From CAWGET01 sp963821715 (lineage in GTDB: Bacteria; Bacteroidota; Ignavibacteria; Ignavibacteriales; Melioribacteraceae), in assembly GCA_963821715.1 (NCBI GenBank), contig CAWGET010000006.1, forward strand, positions 310,001 through 374,000: a stretch of 64,000 nt of DNA. Reading direction: 5' to 3'. Shown piece after piece: positions 45,235 to 52,895 of the stretch. The notes beneath the pieces were generated by a model, which searched no databases, was not told the origin of the DNA, and saw nothing but the letters and a program-made list of their open reading frames with translations. Every line of letters starts with the position of its first letter. Within the stretch, counting starts at the first letter, position 1. The translations under genes were made by a program, and so were the position numbers.

Positions 45235-47748
45235 TCACGTTTCACGGATTTGAGAAGCATCTAATTTCTTCAAAATTGTGATCAAACTTTCCCGGATTAT
45301 CGGTTTGGAAAGATAGGCACTGAAACCGGCAGAAATATATTTTTCCCGGTCGCCCTGCATTTCGTATGCTGTTGTTGCGATTACCGGAATATTTTCTTTT
45401 CCCGGAAGTCTATGAATAATCCGCAGCGCGTCAAGTCCGTTGTATTCACCTTCCAAATTTATATCCACCAGTATAAAATCATAATCGTTTTCCCGCACTA
45501 ACTTAATGGCGTTTTCCAGCTCAAATGCGAAATTAATTTCCTTCAAATCGCTCATTTTTTTTTCGAAGAGCATTTGAGAATCAATTTCATCTTCAATGTA
45601 TAAACAAGTTAAACCGGAAATCCTGTCTTCCCACTCTTTCTCAAGCTCATCTCCATCAGTTTCATGGTTATCTGCAATTTCTTCCATTTCAATTGAATCT
45701 TCTTCACTTACAGATTCTTGAATATTATCTCTTTTCTCAGATTTATCTTCTTCATCTAATACTTCTGTTTCTTCCGGCGTTTCTTCTACCGCTTCAGCAA
45801 CTTCCAAATCAAGAGGCTCTTCTTTGTCTTCCTTAAAAATAAATTCCTGTTCAAATGCTTCACTATCTTTATCAAGCAGAAGCGGGAACAAAATTCCGAA
45901 CTCAACCGGTTCACCGCTCTTCATAACGAGTTGAATAGAACCGGAAAGGAGTTTTAAAATTTTTCGCAGAAGAGAAATTGTAAAAGTTGAAACTCCCTGC
46001 AGCGATAGCTCTTCGTCAGTAAATATTGATGATATTGTTTTTGTGAATCCCGAAGAGATATTTAAGCTGTTGTTTTTAATTCCTATGATGAAATTTTCTT
46101 CGTCAAATTTATAAATCGAAATATAAATTTTCTCTTCGCCCGTGGTACTAAAAAGTGTTTTTATCAGAGATTTTAAAAATGATTTCAACTTAGCCGGATC
46201 GCTCTCCACCGAAAGTGAGTCTGAGATCTTTCCTTCAACAACTTTATTATCAGTAGAAGAAAGATAGTTTTCAAGTCCCGCTTTCAGATCTTCAAAAAAA
46301 TCCGGAATATCTATTTTCTCTTTTTTAAGATCGACAACTTTCTGACGAAGAATAGAATACTCCATCACATCATCAATTCTCTGCATCAATCTTTGATGAT
46401 TTGAATTTATAAGCCGTATTGATTCATTCTGCTCGTCAGTCGGTTCGTTAATTCCTCTCACAAGTTCCTGTGCGAATCCTACAATTATATTCAGCGGATT
46501 TAAAATTTCGTGAAATACCTGTGAAAGTAGAGCCGGATTAAATTTTTGGAAATCACCGTTCAATTCTTCTTTGGCATCTTCCTGCTCATTTTCCGCGACG
46601 CTTTTTAACGGATTTATGAAAACCAAAAACGCTTCCTTCCCTTCATAAATAATTTTTGAACGCCGAATCTCAACTTCTACTTTTTGGCCGGAATTTGTTT
46701 TATGATGATAAATTCCATTATAGGTGGTTTCTTCTCCGGAACTGGATTTTTCAATCAGAGACTGTACTTCTTCCGGAAGATAAAGATCAGTAATTTCAAT
46801 TTCTCTTAATTCGATTTTTGAATATTTATATAAATCTGCGGCGCGTTCGTTGGAATTTAAAATTTGAAATGTTTCAGCATCGTAAATTACAACCGGATTC
46901 GGAATTATTTCAATTAAAGTTTTTAGACTCAAATCGTCGGATGTTGTTACTTCCGGCGGCGCTTTCATTTCTTCCTTGTAAGTAAAGGCAACAATCGCAA
47001 CCGCTTCATTGTCAATATTTTTAATCGGGAATTCTATCATATGTATTCCCTTTTCAATTCCCGGCATAAAATCGTTATCCAAAATTATGGAAGCTCCGCT
47101 GTTCTTCACAAAAGAACGTACTGCTTCGTAAAGATTGTGACTGGCACGCGGAAGGAAATCTATATCTTTCTTCCCAATAATTTTTTCTACGGGCGCTTCG
47201 AGTATATCGGCGAAAAATTTGTTTACGGCAATAAATTTGCCGTCTGGATATTTAATAAAAAATATTCCCTGCAGTTCGTCAATCTCAGTTTGAAGATTGA
47301 TTTTATCGACAAGAGTGAAGGGATAGTTCGACCGGATAAAGCTTACTGTTTTTGAAAGCTGTCTGTTCTTTGCAATGATTTCTTCGGCGTATGAAGTTAA
47401 ACTTAATTGATAAGATTTACTGTCGCGGTTGAAAGTTGTTAGAACAACCCTCTCCTTTCCATTGTATACAGGTGTCAGGTCGAAATTGAATTCATTTTTA
47501 TCCGATTGATTCGAAAGTGCCGATGTAAAGTTATCCGGAAGATTCAAAGATCGAATTTTTGATAATGAATTAAGGAATTTTTCCCGACTTTCTTCTTTTA
47601 AAAATGGGGAAAACTCCTTTTCGATCTGTAGACCGGGCAATGCCGCCGAAGCCGCCGAATTGAAGAATAGAATTTTGCCTACCTCATCCAGAATTAAACC
47701 GGGGAGTCCAATTTGATTGGCGACAATATTTTTTATATCGAAATGCAT
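45235..47748 (-). CDS. PAS-degenerate histidine kinase-receiver hybrid protein
   Basis: This 837-residue cytoplasmic protein has no membrane helix. In order: three PAS-like domains (about 1-115, 150-265, 280-390); a dimerisation domain with H-box FHEILNPLNIIVGFAQEL, putative phospho-His near residue 413; an ATPase-like region (about 500-640); an acidic, low-complexity linker (about 645-710, rich in Glu/Asp); and a receiver domain (about 715-830) with Asp762 in ILVDINLEG, Thr in VIATTAYE and Lys in YLSKPI. The ATPase region lacks the N-box Asn (SFLKSLIKTLF where NLxxNA is expected) and the DxGxG and GxGxG loops, so ATP binding is doubtful. It is 7 bp downstream of the KaiC-like gene, which supports a shared signalling role. 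Confidence 0.85.
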   Translation of the reverse strand: MHFDIKNIVANQIGLPGLILDEVGKILFFNSAASAALPGLQIEKEFSPFLKEESREKFLNSLSKIRSLNLPDNFTSALSNQSDKNEFNFDLTPVYNGKERVVLTTFNRDSKSYQLSLTSYAEEIIAKNRQLSKTVSFIRSNYPFTLVDKINLQTEIDELQGIFFIKYPDGKFIAVNKFFADILEAPVEKIIGKKDIDFLPRASHNLYEAVRSFVKNSGASIILDNDFMPGIEKGIHMIEFPIKNIDNEAVAIVAFTYKEEMKAPPEVTTSDDLSLKTLIEIIPNPVVIYDAETFQILNSNERAADLYKYSKIELREIEITDLYLPEEVQSLIEKSSSGEETTYNGIYHHKTNSGQKVEVEIRRSKIIYEGKEAFLVFINPLKSVAENEQEDAKEELNGDFQKFNPALLSQVFHEILNPLNIIVGFAQELVRGINEPTDEQNESIRLINSNHQRLMQRIDDVMEYSILRQKVVDLKKEKIDIPDFFEDLKAGLENYLSSTDNKVVEGKISDSLSVESDPAKLKSFLKSLIKTLFSTTGEEKIYISIYKFDEENFIIGIKNNSLNISSGFTKTISSIFTDEELSLQGVSTFTISLLRKILKLLSGSIQLVMKSGEPVEFGILFPLLLDKDSEAFEQEFIFKEDKEEPLDLEVAEAVEETPEETEVLDEEDKSEKRDNIQESVSEEDSIEMEEIADNHETDGDELEKEWEDRISGLTCLYIEDEIDSQMLFEKKMSDLKEINFAFELENAIKLVRENDYDFILVDINLEGEYNGLDALRIIHRLPGKENIPVIATTAYEMQGDREKYISAGFSAYLSKPIIRESLITILKKLDASQIRET

Positions 47749-47755
47749 AATTTTT

Positions 47756-49009
47756 TTATCGCCACTGAATTTTATTTTGAGCAGAAGAAAAATCTTTTTG
47801 TGAACCTGAACTATACCGCGTAAAACCGGTGGTTTCTCGTGAATTTTCTTGACCGGCCTTTTTTAGTGGACGAAAATTCTTTTCTAAGAGAACATCTTCT
47901 ATTAATTCTTCGGCACCGGAAAAATTTTCATCGATATAAACATCCGAAATAAAAACGGACTCCGCCGATAAAATAGAATTTTTCGCCGCTGTCTCTTTCC
48001 TTAAGGCCGTAAAAAAACTTTCGCTATTTTCTTTTATGAATATCAGAATATTCTTCCCTCTGGAACTTATTTTATTTTTCTTCTCAGAAATCCGCCAGAT
48101 CATATTCCGTAATTCTTCGAAACCGTTTTTATTTTCAGTTCTAACCGCAGTCAATACACACTTTTGCTTAGTTACTTTACAAAACGAAATTTGATTGTTG
48201 AGTATCAGCAGGAAATCTTCGTAACTGTAAAGATTGGAATACTCCAAATATTCTTCTAACGAAGAGACGCTTTTATAAAAATTTCCGGAATCCATTACTA
48301 TATCATCGGAAATATCTGAAAAACCTTTACCCGGAATTATTTTATATCTTCCGGTAAATTCGCCTTCGGTATGGCCGTAGTTGGGTGTAATAGTTATTTT
48401 ACCAGAGTAATAATCAGAATTATCTTTTATAAGATGAATGCTTCCTGTAAGTTTTTCCTTTAGCAAACCGAGAAGTAATTCTGCCTCCTCACCTTCGGGT
48501 TCTTTCGAAAGAAAAATTGAAGTCACGTTTTTTTCGGAAAGTTCTTCGATCATTCCATCAATTGAAGAATTCATATGTCTCAAATTGATAAAATTAAGAT
48601 AAGATGTCAGTTCATCCACCACAACTCTATCGGCGTTAAATTTCTTTACCAAGTGTGAAATATTTTTATAAAATTCTGAAAGGAATTCGTCGTCGCCGGA
48701 AGATTCCGGTGTCTTGAAGAGGATCAGCGATTCATTATTTAGATATTTTTCGGCGTCGAATCCTATTGAAGCCGCTTGAATGATTATTTTTTTGGGAATG
48801 GTATTGGTAAAATAGATACATCTCTTTTTTTGCTGCAAAGATGACTTTATAAAATTTAAGGCCAATAGCGTTTTACCCGATTTTTTTTCACCGTAAATCA
48901 AATAGTTTCCGCCGGTGTAAAATCCGCCCCAATTATTTTCGATAAAATCCGAGCCTGATGGAATCAATTTAATACCAACATCCATATTTATTTTTGAAAA
49001 TTTTATCAC
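47756..49009 (-). CDS. KaiC/RecA-like ATPase, single domain with C-terminal extension
   Basis: The 417-residue protein starts with a RecA/KaiC-type ATPase domain: SGSDFIENNWGGFYTGGNYL, Walker A GEKKSGKT (residues 40-47) and Walker B RVVVDEL (about 128-134). The tandem glutamates that follow Walker A in KaiC are replaced (YFTNTIPKK), so hydrolysis may be weak. The C-terminal half is not RecA-like. Residues about 265-340 (CVLTAVRTENKNGFEELRNM, then GKNILIFIKENSESFF) faintly resemble a GGDEF-type fold without the GGDEF motif; this is a weak guess. The last 40 residues are Ser-rich and probably disordered. It is first in a two-gene unit with the PAS-receiver protein. KaiC-like ATPases with histidine kinases occur in several uncharacterised bacterial signalling pairs. 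Confidence 0.78.
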   Translation of the reverse strand: MIKFSKINMDVGIKLIPSGSDFIENNWGGFYTGGNYLIYGEKKSGKTLLALNFIKSSLQQKKRCIYFTNTIPKKIIIQAASIGFDAEKYLNNESLILFKTPESSGDDEFLSEFYKNISHLVKKFNADRVVVDELTSYLNFINLRHMNSSIDGMIEELSEKNVTSIFLSKEPEGEEAELLLGLLKEKLTGSIHLIKDNSDYYSGKITITPNYGHTEGEFTGRYKIIPGKGFSDISDDIVMDSGNFYKSVSSLEEYLEYSNLYSYEDFLLILNNQISFCKVTKQKCVLTAVRTENKNGFEELRNMIWRISEKKNKISSRGKNILIFIKENSESFFTALRKETAAKNSILSAESVFISDVYIDENFSGAEELIEDVLLEKNFRPLKKAGQENSRETTGFTRYSSGSQKDFSSAQNKIQWR

Positions 49010-49433
49010 TTTTGATGCAATTAGTATGCCGAAAAAATTATTTTTCTTTTTTTAAACATGCGGCTCAATATTTACGACGAGTTCTAAAAATGAGAATGGA
49101 AGACGTTTCATGTATCAAAATGCGACGGCTGTAATTATATATCATACGCTTTATTCCTCAGTCTGCAAATATACTAAAAAATTCATTTTATTTTCGCGTA
49201 ATTTCTTAAATGGACAAAAATATCTAAACCTGAAAGCCACATTGGGAATTCATTTTTCACCTGAAAATATTATTGTTACTTATCGGTTACGAAAATTGTG
49301 TGGAAGAAGCATTTAGATTATGCGTATAAGCAAGAATTCTGAAAGATAACTGATGCTCTTTTTTTAAGCAAGAATAATTTTGGGAAATGAATTAGAATTT
49401 ACGGATAAATTAAATATTTGTAAAATGCCACGT

Positions 49434-49459
49434 TAGGAGCGTTGTAAGCAACGCTCCTA
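49434..49459. repeat. Perfect palindrome TAGGAGCGTTG-TAAG-CAACGCTCCTA
   Basis: An 11-bp stem with a 4-nt loop. There is no T-run after it, so it is not a normal terminator. It adjoins a TTGAGGAAAGCGATTTTATC stretch at 49465-49484 that also occurs (19 of about 21 bases) near 45111-45130. It looks like a dispersed REP-like element. Confidence 0.85.
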
Positions 49460-49556
49460 TAAATTTGAGGAAAGCGATTTTATCTGTGCAAATATATTAA
49501 ACTGAAAACGTCAAAGAGTGATATAAATTTTTAATTCTGAAAAAGTTTTATATCTA

Positions 49557-49603
49557 ATTGTTGAATTCTTTTTGTAATTATCTTTTTTCAATTCCGTTGT
49601 TTA
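49557..49603 (-). repeat. Dispersed 3' repeat, family D, copy 3
   Basis: On the minus strand TTAAACAACGGAATTGAAAA, then AAGATAATTACAAAAAGAATTC. It begins about 25 bp after the stop codon of the dipeptide epimerase gene. The other copies are at 4606-4653 and 24417-24463. Confidence 0.6.
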
Positions 49604-49626
49604 ATTTTTTTGTTCGAATATTCTAT

Positions 49627-50763
49627 TCAAATCTTTTTTATCCCAATTCCCGGATTATCTGTCAGAACTATTTTTCCATCAATCACCTTAGTTCCTGTGT
49701 AAGGATCGTTGCTGATGAGAAGATTTCCATCCAAGTCCGCCCAATCGACCATCGGTGAAAGATGAGACGCCGCAGAAATTGCGCAGGAAGTTTCAGTCAT
49801 ACATCCTAGCATAACTTTCATATCCAAAGATTTCGCCAAGTTCAGCATTTTATGAGCTTCGCGCATTCCCGTACATTTCATCAATTTTATATTTACACCC
49901 GAATAAACTCCGTGAGCTTTTACAACATCCGGAATCCGCTGAATTGCCTCGTCGCCAACTGTCGGCAGCGGACTATTTTCCGTAAGCCATGCCATATCAT
50001 CAATTTGCGTTTTCGGCATCGGTTGTTCCACTAAAATTATTCCCCGTTCATTAAGCCAATTTATCATTTCGAGCGCGAAATTTTTATCTTCCCAGCCCTG
50101 ATTTACATCAACCGCGAGCGGCTTATCAGTAACCGAACGGATGGTCTCTATCATCTCTTTATCGTTTTCCCTTCCAAGTTTTACTTTAAGGACTTTGAAT
50201 TCTTCGGCTTCTTTAACTTTTTGCCTCACAACGTCCGGTTCATCAATTCCTATAGTAAAGGAGGTATTCGGAGTTTCTTCCGGATTATAACCCCAAATTT
50301 TATACCACGGTTGGTTCATCATTTTGCCAACCAAATCGTGAAGAGCAATATCCACAGCGGCTTTCGCGGCCGTGTTCTTTTCGTCAATTGAATCGACGTA
50401 ATCCAAAATCTTTTCCATTTCGAAAGGATCGTTAAACTGCGCAAGGTCAACTTTGGAAAGAAACGCTTTTGCGGTATCCTGGCTTTCACCCAAATATGGC
50501 GGCATCGAGGCTTCGCCGTAACCTATAACGCCATCGTATTCAATTTCGGTAAGCATAACCGGCGTTGTGCTGCGCGAACTGGTGGCGATTGTAAAAACGT
50601 GTTTTAATTCTAAAGTATATGGTCTGAAAGTTAATTTCATTTTTCCCGCCTTCGTATTAATTCCAAAAGTCTTTGCAAACGATGATGAATTTGCCAAAGG
50701 AAGCGCTGCCGCTCCTGCCAATAACCCTGATGTTTTAATAAAATCCCTTCTATTTTGATTCAT
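49627..50763 (-). CDS. Dipeptide epimerase (L-Ala-D/L-Glu epimerase), Tat-exported
   Basis: The 378-residue enolase-superfamily enzyme has an N-terminal twin-arginine signal (NRRDFIKTSGLLAGAAALPL; Arg5-Arg6), so it is predicted to act in the periplasm. The catalytic scaffold is complete: KVKLGREND (second Lys of the KxK motif), AVDVNQG, EQPMP, GDEAI (three metal ligands) and IKLMKCTG (the second catalytic Lys). The length after signal removal is typical of L-Ala-D/L-Glu epimerase (YkfB/YcjG), which converts the murein peptide L-Ala-D-Glu into a form that can be degraded. The start overlaps the upstream NlpC/P60 gene by 14 bp, matching the YkfB-YkfC pair of peptidoglycan recycling. The epimerase is normally cytoplasmic, so export here is notable. 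Confidence 0.88.
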   Translation of the reverse strand: MNQNRRDFIKTSGLLAGAAALPLANSSSFAKTFGINTKAGKMKLTFRPYTLELKHVFTIATSSRSTTPVMLTEIEYDGVIGYGEASMPPYLGESQDTAKAFLSKVDLAQFNDPFEMEKILDYVDSIDEKNTAAKAAVDIALHDLVGKMMNQPWYKIWGYNPEETPNTSFTIGIDEPDVVRQKVKEAEEFKVLKVKLGRENDKEMIETIRSVTDKPLAVDVNQGWEDKNFALEMINWLNERGIILVEQPMPKTQIDDMAWLTENSPLPTVGDEAIQRIPDVVKAHGVYSGVNIKLMKCTGMREAHKMLNLAKSLDMKVMLGCMTETSCAISAASHLSPMVDWADLDGNLLISNDPYTGTKVIDGKIVLTDNPGIGIKKI

Positions 50764-51958
50764 CTAATTCTCCGCTGTAAAATTTATTTGTAGAAACCGT
50801 AGAAATCCCCTCTCCGTCAATCGAGTTCAAAATTCTGCGCGCGCGTATGAATGTATTGGTTCTGTATTCGCTGAAATTCGGTCTGCTTTTATCGAAGCTG
50901 TTTATTCCGACTATTCCCGCCGAATGAATAAATTCACTATCGCCGATGTAAATTCCAACGTGCGTAACTCTCTCTTTTTGATCACCTTCGGCCTTTCTTC
51001 CGAAGAATAAAAGATCGCCCGGACGCAGATTATCGAATCCGTTTTCGGTATCAACCAATTCGCCGTAAAGCGTCTGCTGCGAAGCGTCACGCTGCAAAAT
51101 TATTCCGTTTAAGTAGTAAACTGTTTTTGTAAAACCGCTGCAGTCATAGCCTTTCGTAGAAGTCCCGCCCCACAAATAAGGTAATCCAAGATATCTTTTC
51201 GCTGTATTTACTATCGAGTTTTCATCGGCATCGAGACCGGCAATCCATTCATCTAGAACTTCGCACTCATCTTTTTTTACGTAACCGATTCTGCCGTCGG
51301 GAAATTCGACTTTGCAGAAATTTCTTTCTTCGCCCAAATTTTTAAGTATATCTCCCGCAACCAAATCGGAAACACGCTGAGAATCGGTTGATGGATTTTT
51401 ATATGCGAATGTATAATCTGCGAGAATAATTGATTTTTCGGATTTAATCCATTCCTCAAGTCCAGATTTATTTACCTGTTCAATTCCGGCATTATCAACC
51501 CATGCGATGTATTTATCCGGCGTTTGCACTAAGTACCAGCCCCGCCGTTTTTTATAAATTTTCAGCGGAGTTCCGAGTAACGACTGCGTCGCTAACTCAG
51601 CCGGATGACTCGGTGTCGATCGAATATTTGCGACCGATAGATTTACGATACCATAAATTTCATTGCCCAATTCTTCATCCGGTAAAAGTTTAATTGAATC
51701 TACGGTATTATAATTCCTCGCGTGCAACTCGGAAAGTAATTCTTTTTCAGCTTCGGGAATATTCGTCTCGCCGTACATAATAAATTCATCCCCATTTTTT
51801 TTTGTTTGAACTTCAAAAATCGCCGTTCTTTTATCCGGCGCAAATTTTTCTTTTATCTGATTAATTAATTCTTTCACATCCAAAGAGTCCGTCGACTGTC
51901 CAAATGTTATAAGTGTAGAAATCAAGAATGCGAATATCGTTTTTAAGATTAGTTTCAT
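50750..51958 (-). CDS. NlpC/P60 peptidase with SH3 domains (YkfC-like)
   Basis: The 402-residue protein has a signal peptide (residues 1-21, ending TFGQS). Residues about 105-225 hold two SH3-type modules (LSVANIRSTPSHPAELATQS, then FAYKNPSTDSQRVSDLVAGD). The NlpC/P60 domain follows with catalytic Cys near residue 273 (GYDCSGFTKTVY) and His near 333 (RVTHVGIYIG). GTSTKGYDCSG is the usual start. YkfC-type enzymes cut gamma-D-Glu-L-diamino-acid bonds in murein peptides, releasing L-Ala-D-Glu. The dipeptide epimerase downstream overlaps it by 14 bp. Both carry export signals, so the pathway seems to run in the periplasm. Confidence 0.88.
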   Translation of the reverse strand: MKLILKTIFAFLISTLITFGQSTDSLDVKELINQIKEKFAPDKRTAIFEVQTKKNGDEFIMYGETNIPEAEKELLSELHARNYNTVDSIKLLPDEELGNEIYGIVNLSVANIRSTPSHPAELATQSLLGTPLKIYKKRRGWYLVQTPDKYIAWVDNAGIEQVNKSGLEEWIKSEKSIILADYTFAYKNPSTDSQRVSDLVAGDILKNLGEERNFCKVEFPDGRIGYVKKDECEVLDEWIAGLDADENSIVNTAKRYLGLPYLWGGTSTKGYDCSGFTKTVYYLNGIILQRDASQQTLYGELVDTENGFDNLRPGDLLFFGRKAEGDQKERVTHVGIYIGDSEFIHSAGIVGINSFDKSRPNFSEYRTNTFIRARRILNSIDGEGISTVSTNKFYSGELDESK

Positions 51959-52193
51959 AATATTATTACCAAGAGATTGACCGGGAATTTTAGGATTAAA
52001 AAATTGTCAAGATTCACGAAATTAATTAATATCAAAATTACCGGAAATTATCAAAAATTACCAACTTTTTTTCTTTTCTGATTCCCTCCTTCTCAATTAT
52101 TTCTTCTAATCCTACTCTATATGCCAAAATATTTTCCTGAATCCTTTTAAAACTTCCTTCATCTAACCAAAATAAAAAATTACAGGAATAAAT

Positions 52194-52448
52194 ATGCAGA
52201 CAGCGACACAGCCAAAAGTTATTATGTTTTCTACGCCGACTTGCAGCTTCTGCAATACAGCTAAAAGATATTTTAAAGAGAATAATATCAGGTTTAAGGA
52301 TATTGATGTTTCGCGGGATCAAAAAGCGGCGTTGGATATGAAACGAAAAACCGGTCAAACAGGTGTGCCGGTAATCTTGATTAACAATCGTCCGATTGTA
52401 GGATTTGATAAACCAAAAATTAATAGAATGTTAAACATACGAGGTTAA
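52194..52448 (+). CDS. Glutaredoxin-like protein
   Basis: The 84-residue protein has the thioredoxin-fold redox motif STPTCSFCNTAKRYF (Cys17, Cys20) and the cis-proline segment TGVPVILINNRPIVGFD. This is the small NrdH/glutaredoxin class that reduces disulfides or glutathionylated targets in the cytoplasm. It lies 2 bp before groES on the same strand, an unexpected pair. The start follows a weak purine stretch (ACAGGAATAA). The longer open frame on the opposite strand here is a shadow. Confidence 0.88.
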   Translation: MQTATQPKVIMFSTPTCSFCNTAKRYFKENNIRFKDIDVSRDQKAALDMKRKTGQTGVPVILINNRPIVGFDKPKINRMLNIRG

Positions 52449-52450
52449 AG

Positions 52451-52723
52451 ATGAAGATTAAACCAATGGACGACAGAGTTTTGGTCGAAATTGTTGAAGA
52501 AGAATCAAAAACCGCATCGGGAATTATTATTCCGGATTCGGCAAAGGAAAAACCGACAACGGGAACAGTGGTTGCGGTTGGAACCGATGAAGACTTAAAA
52601 GAAAACGTTAAAGAAGGTGATAAGATTTTATTTGGGAAATATGGCGGCGAAGATATTTCTTTCGACGGTAAAGATTATAAAATAATTCAGAGATCCGACA
52701 TACTTGCAGTGGTAGAAGAGTAA
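52451..52723 (+). CDS. groES: Co-chaperonin GroES
   Basis: The 90-residue Hsp10 starts MKIKPMDDRVLVEIVEEE and has the mobile loop ESKTASGIIIPDSAKEKP and the GKYGGEDISFDGKDYKII C-terminal part, which are typical. It caps GroEL. groEL does not follow; a terminator comes 20 bp after the stop, so the operon ends here. groES genes next to groEL are the rule, so a separate groES (or a second copy) is noteworthy. No CIRCE element was found in the upstream region. Confidence 0.95.
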   Translation: MKIKPMDDRVLVEIVEEESKTASGIIIPDSAKEKPTTGTVVAVGTDEDLKENVKEGDKILFGKYGGEDISFDGKDYKIIQRSDILAVVEE

Positions 52724-52742
52724 TCTCCAATACTCCTCCATT

Positions 52743-52770
52743 AAAAAAGCCGCTTAAAAGCGGCTTTTTT
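52743..52770 (+). terminator. Rho-independent terminator after groES
   Basis: AAAAAAGCCGCT and AGCGGCTTTTTT form a perfect 12-bp stem around the loop TAAA, ending in a T-run. It is 20 bp after the groES stop. The stem is symmetric, so it could also work on the minus strand for the DUF58 transcript, whose stop is at 52896. Confidence 0.92.
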
Positions 52771-52848
52771 GTTTTAAAGTAAAGCTAATTTACGCGGGTA
52801 AAAATTCTCCATTTGCCAATTCACCCATTCACCGATTCAAAATATATT

Positions 52849-52895
52849 TGTCTCGACTCTCGCGTCTAGTTTCTCGCGTTTGCGTCTCACATTCT
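52849..52895 (-). repeat. Dispersed repeat family C, copy 3 (3' of DUF58 gene)
   Basis: On the minus strand it reads GAATGTGAGACGCAAACGCG, then AGAAACTAGACGCGAGAGTC and GAGACA. It begins directly after the DUF58 stop codon. A further degenerate stretch (GAATCGGTGAATGGGTGAAT) continues to 52810. Confidence 0.65.

Larger units (their letters stand above)
49010..49626. other. 617-bp gene-free stretch with repeats
   Basis: This is the longest interval here with no gene. It holds a perfect hairpin at 49434-49459, a family B-like piece at 49465-49490 and a family D copy at 49557-49603. No coding, tRNA or riboswitch-like structure was recognised. The promoter of the KaiC-like gene should lie near 49010-49120. 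Confidence 0.6.

Noticed and set aside
51959..52193. Possible CIRCE/heat-shock operator before the glutaredoxin-groES pair
   Set aside because: No TTAGCACTC-N9-GAGTGCTAA or close variant was found.
52038..52358. Minus-strand open frame of 106 residues over the glutaredoxin gene
   Set aside because: The plus-strand glutaredoxin has the CxxC motif, the correct length and close spacing to groES; the opposite frame has no features.
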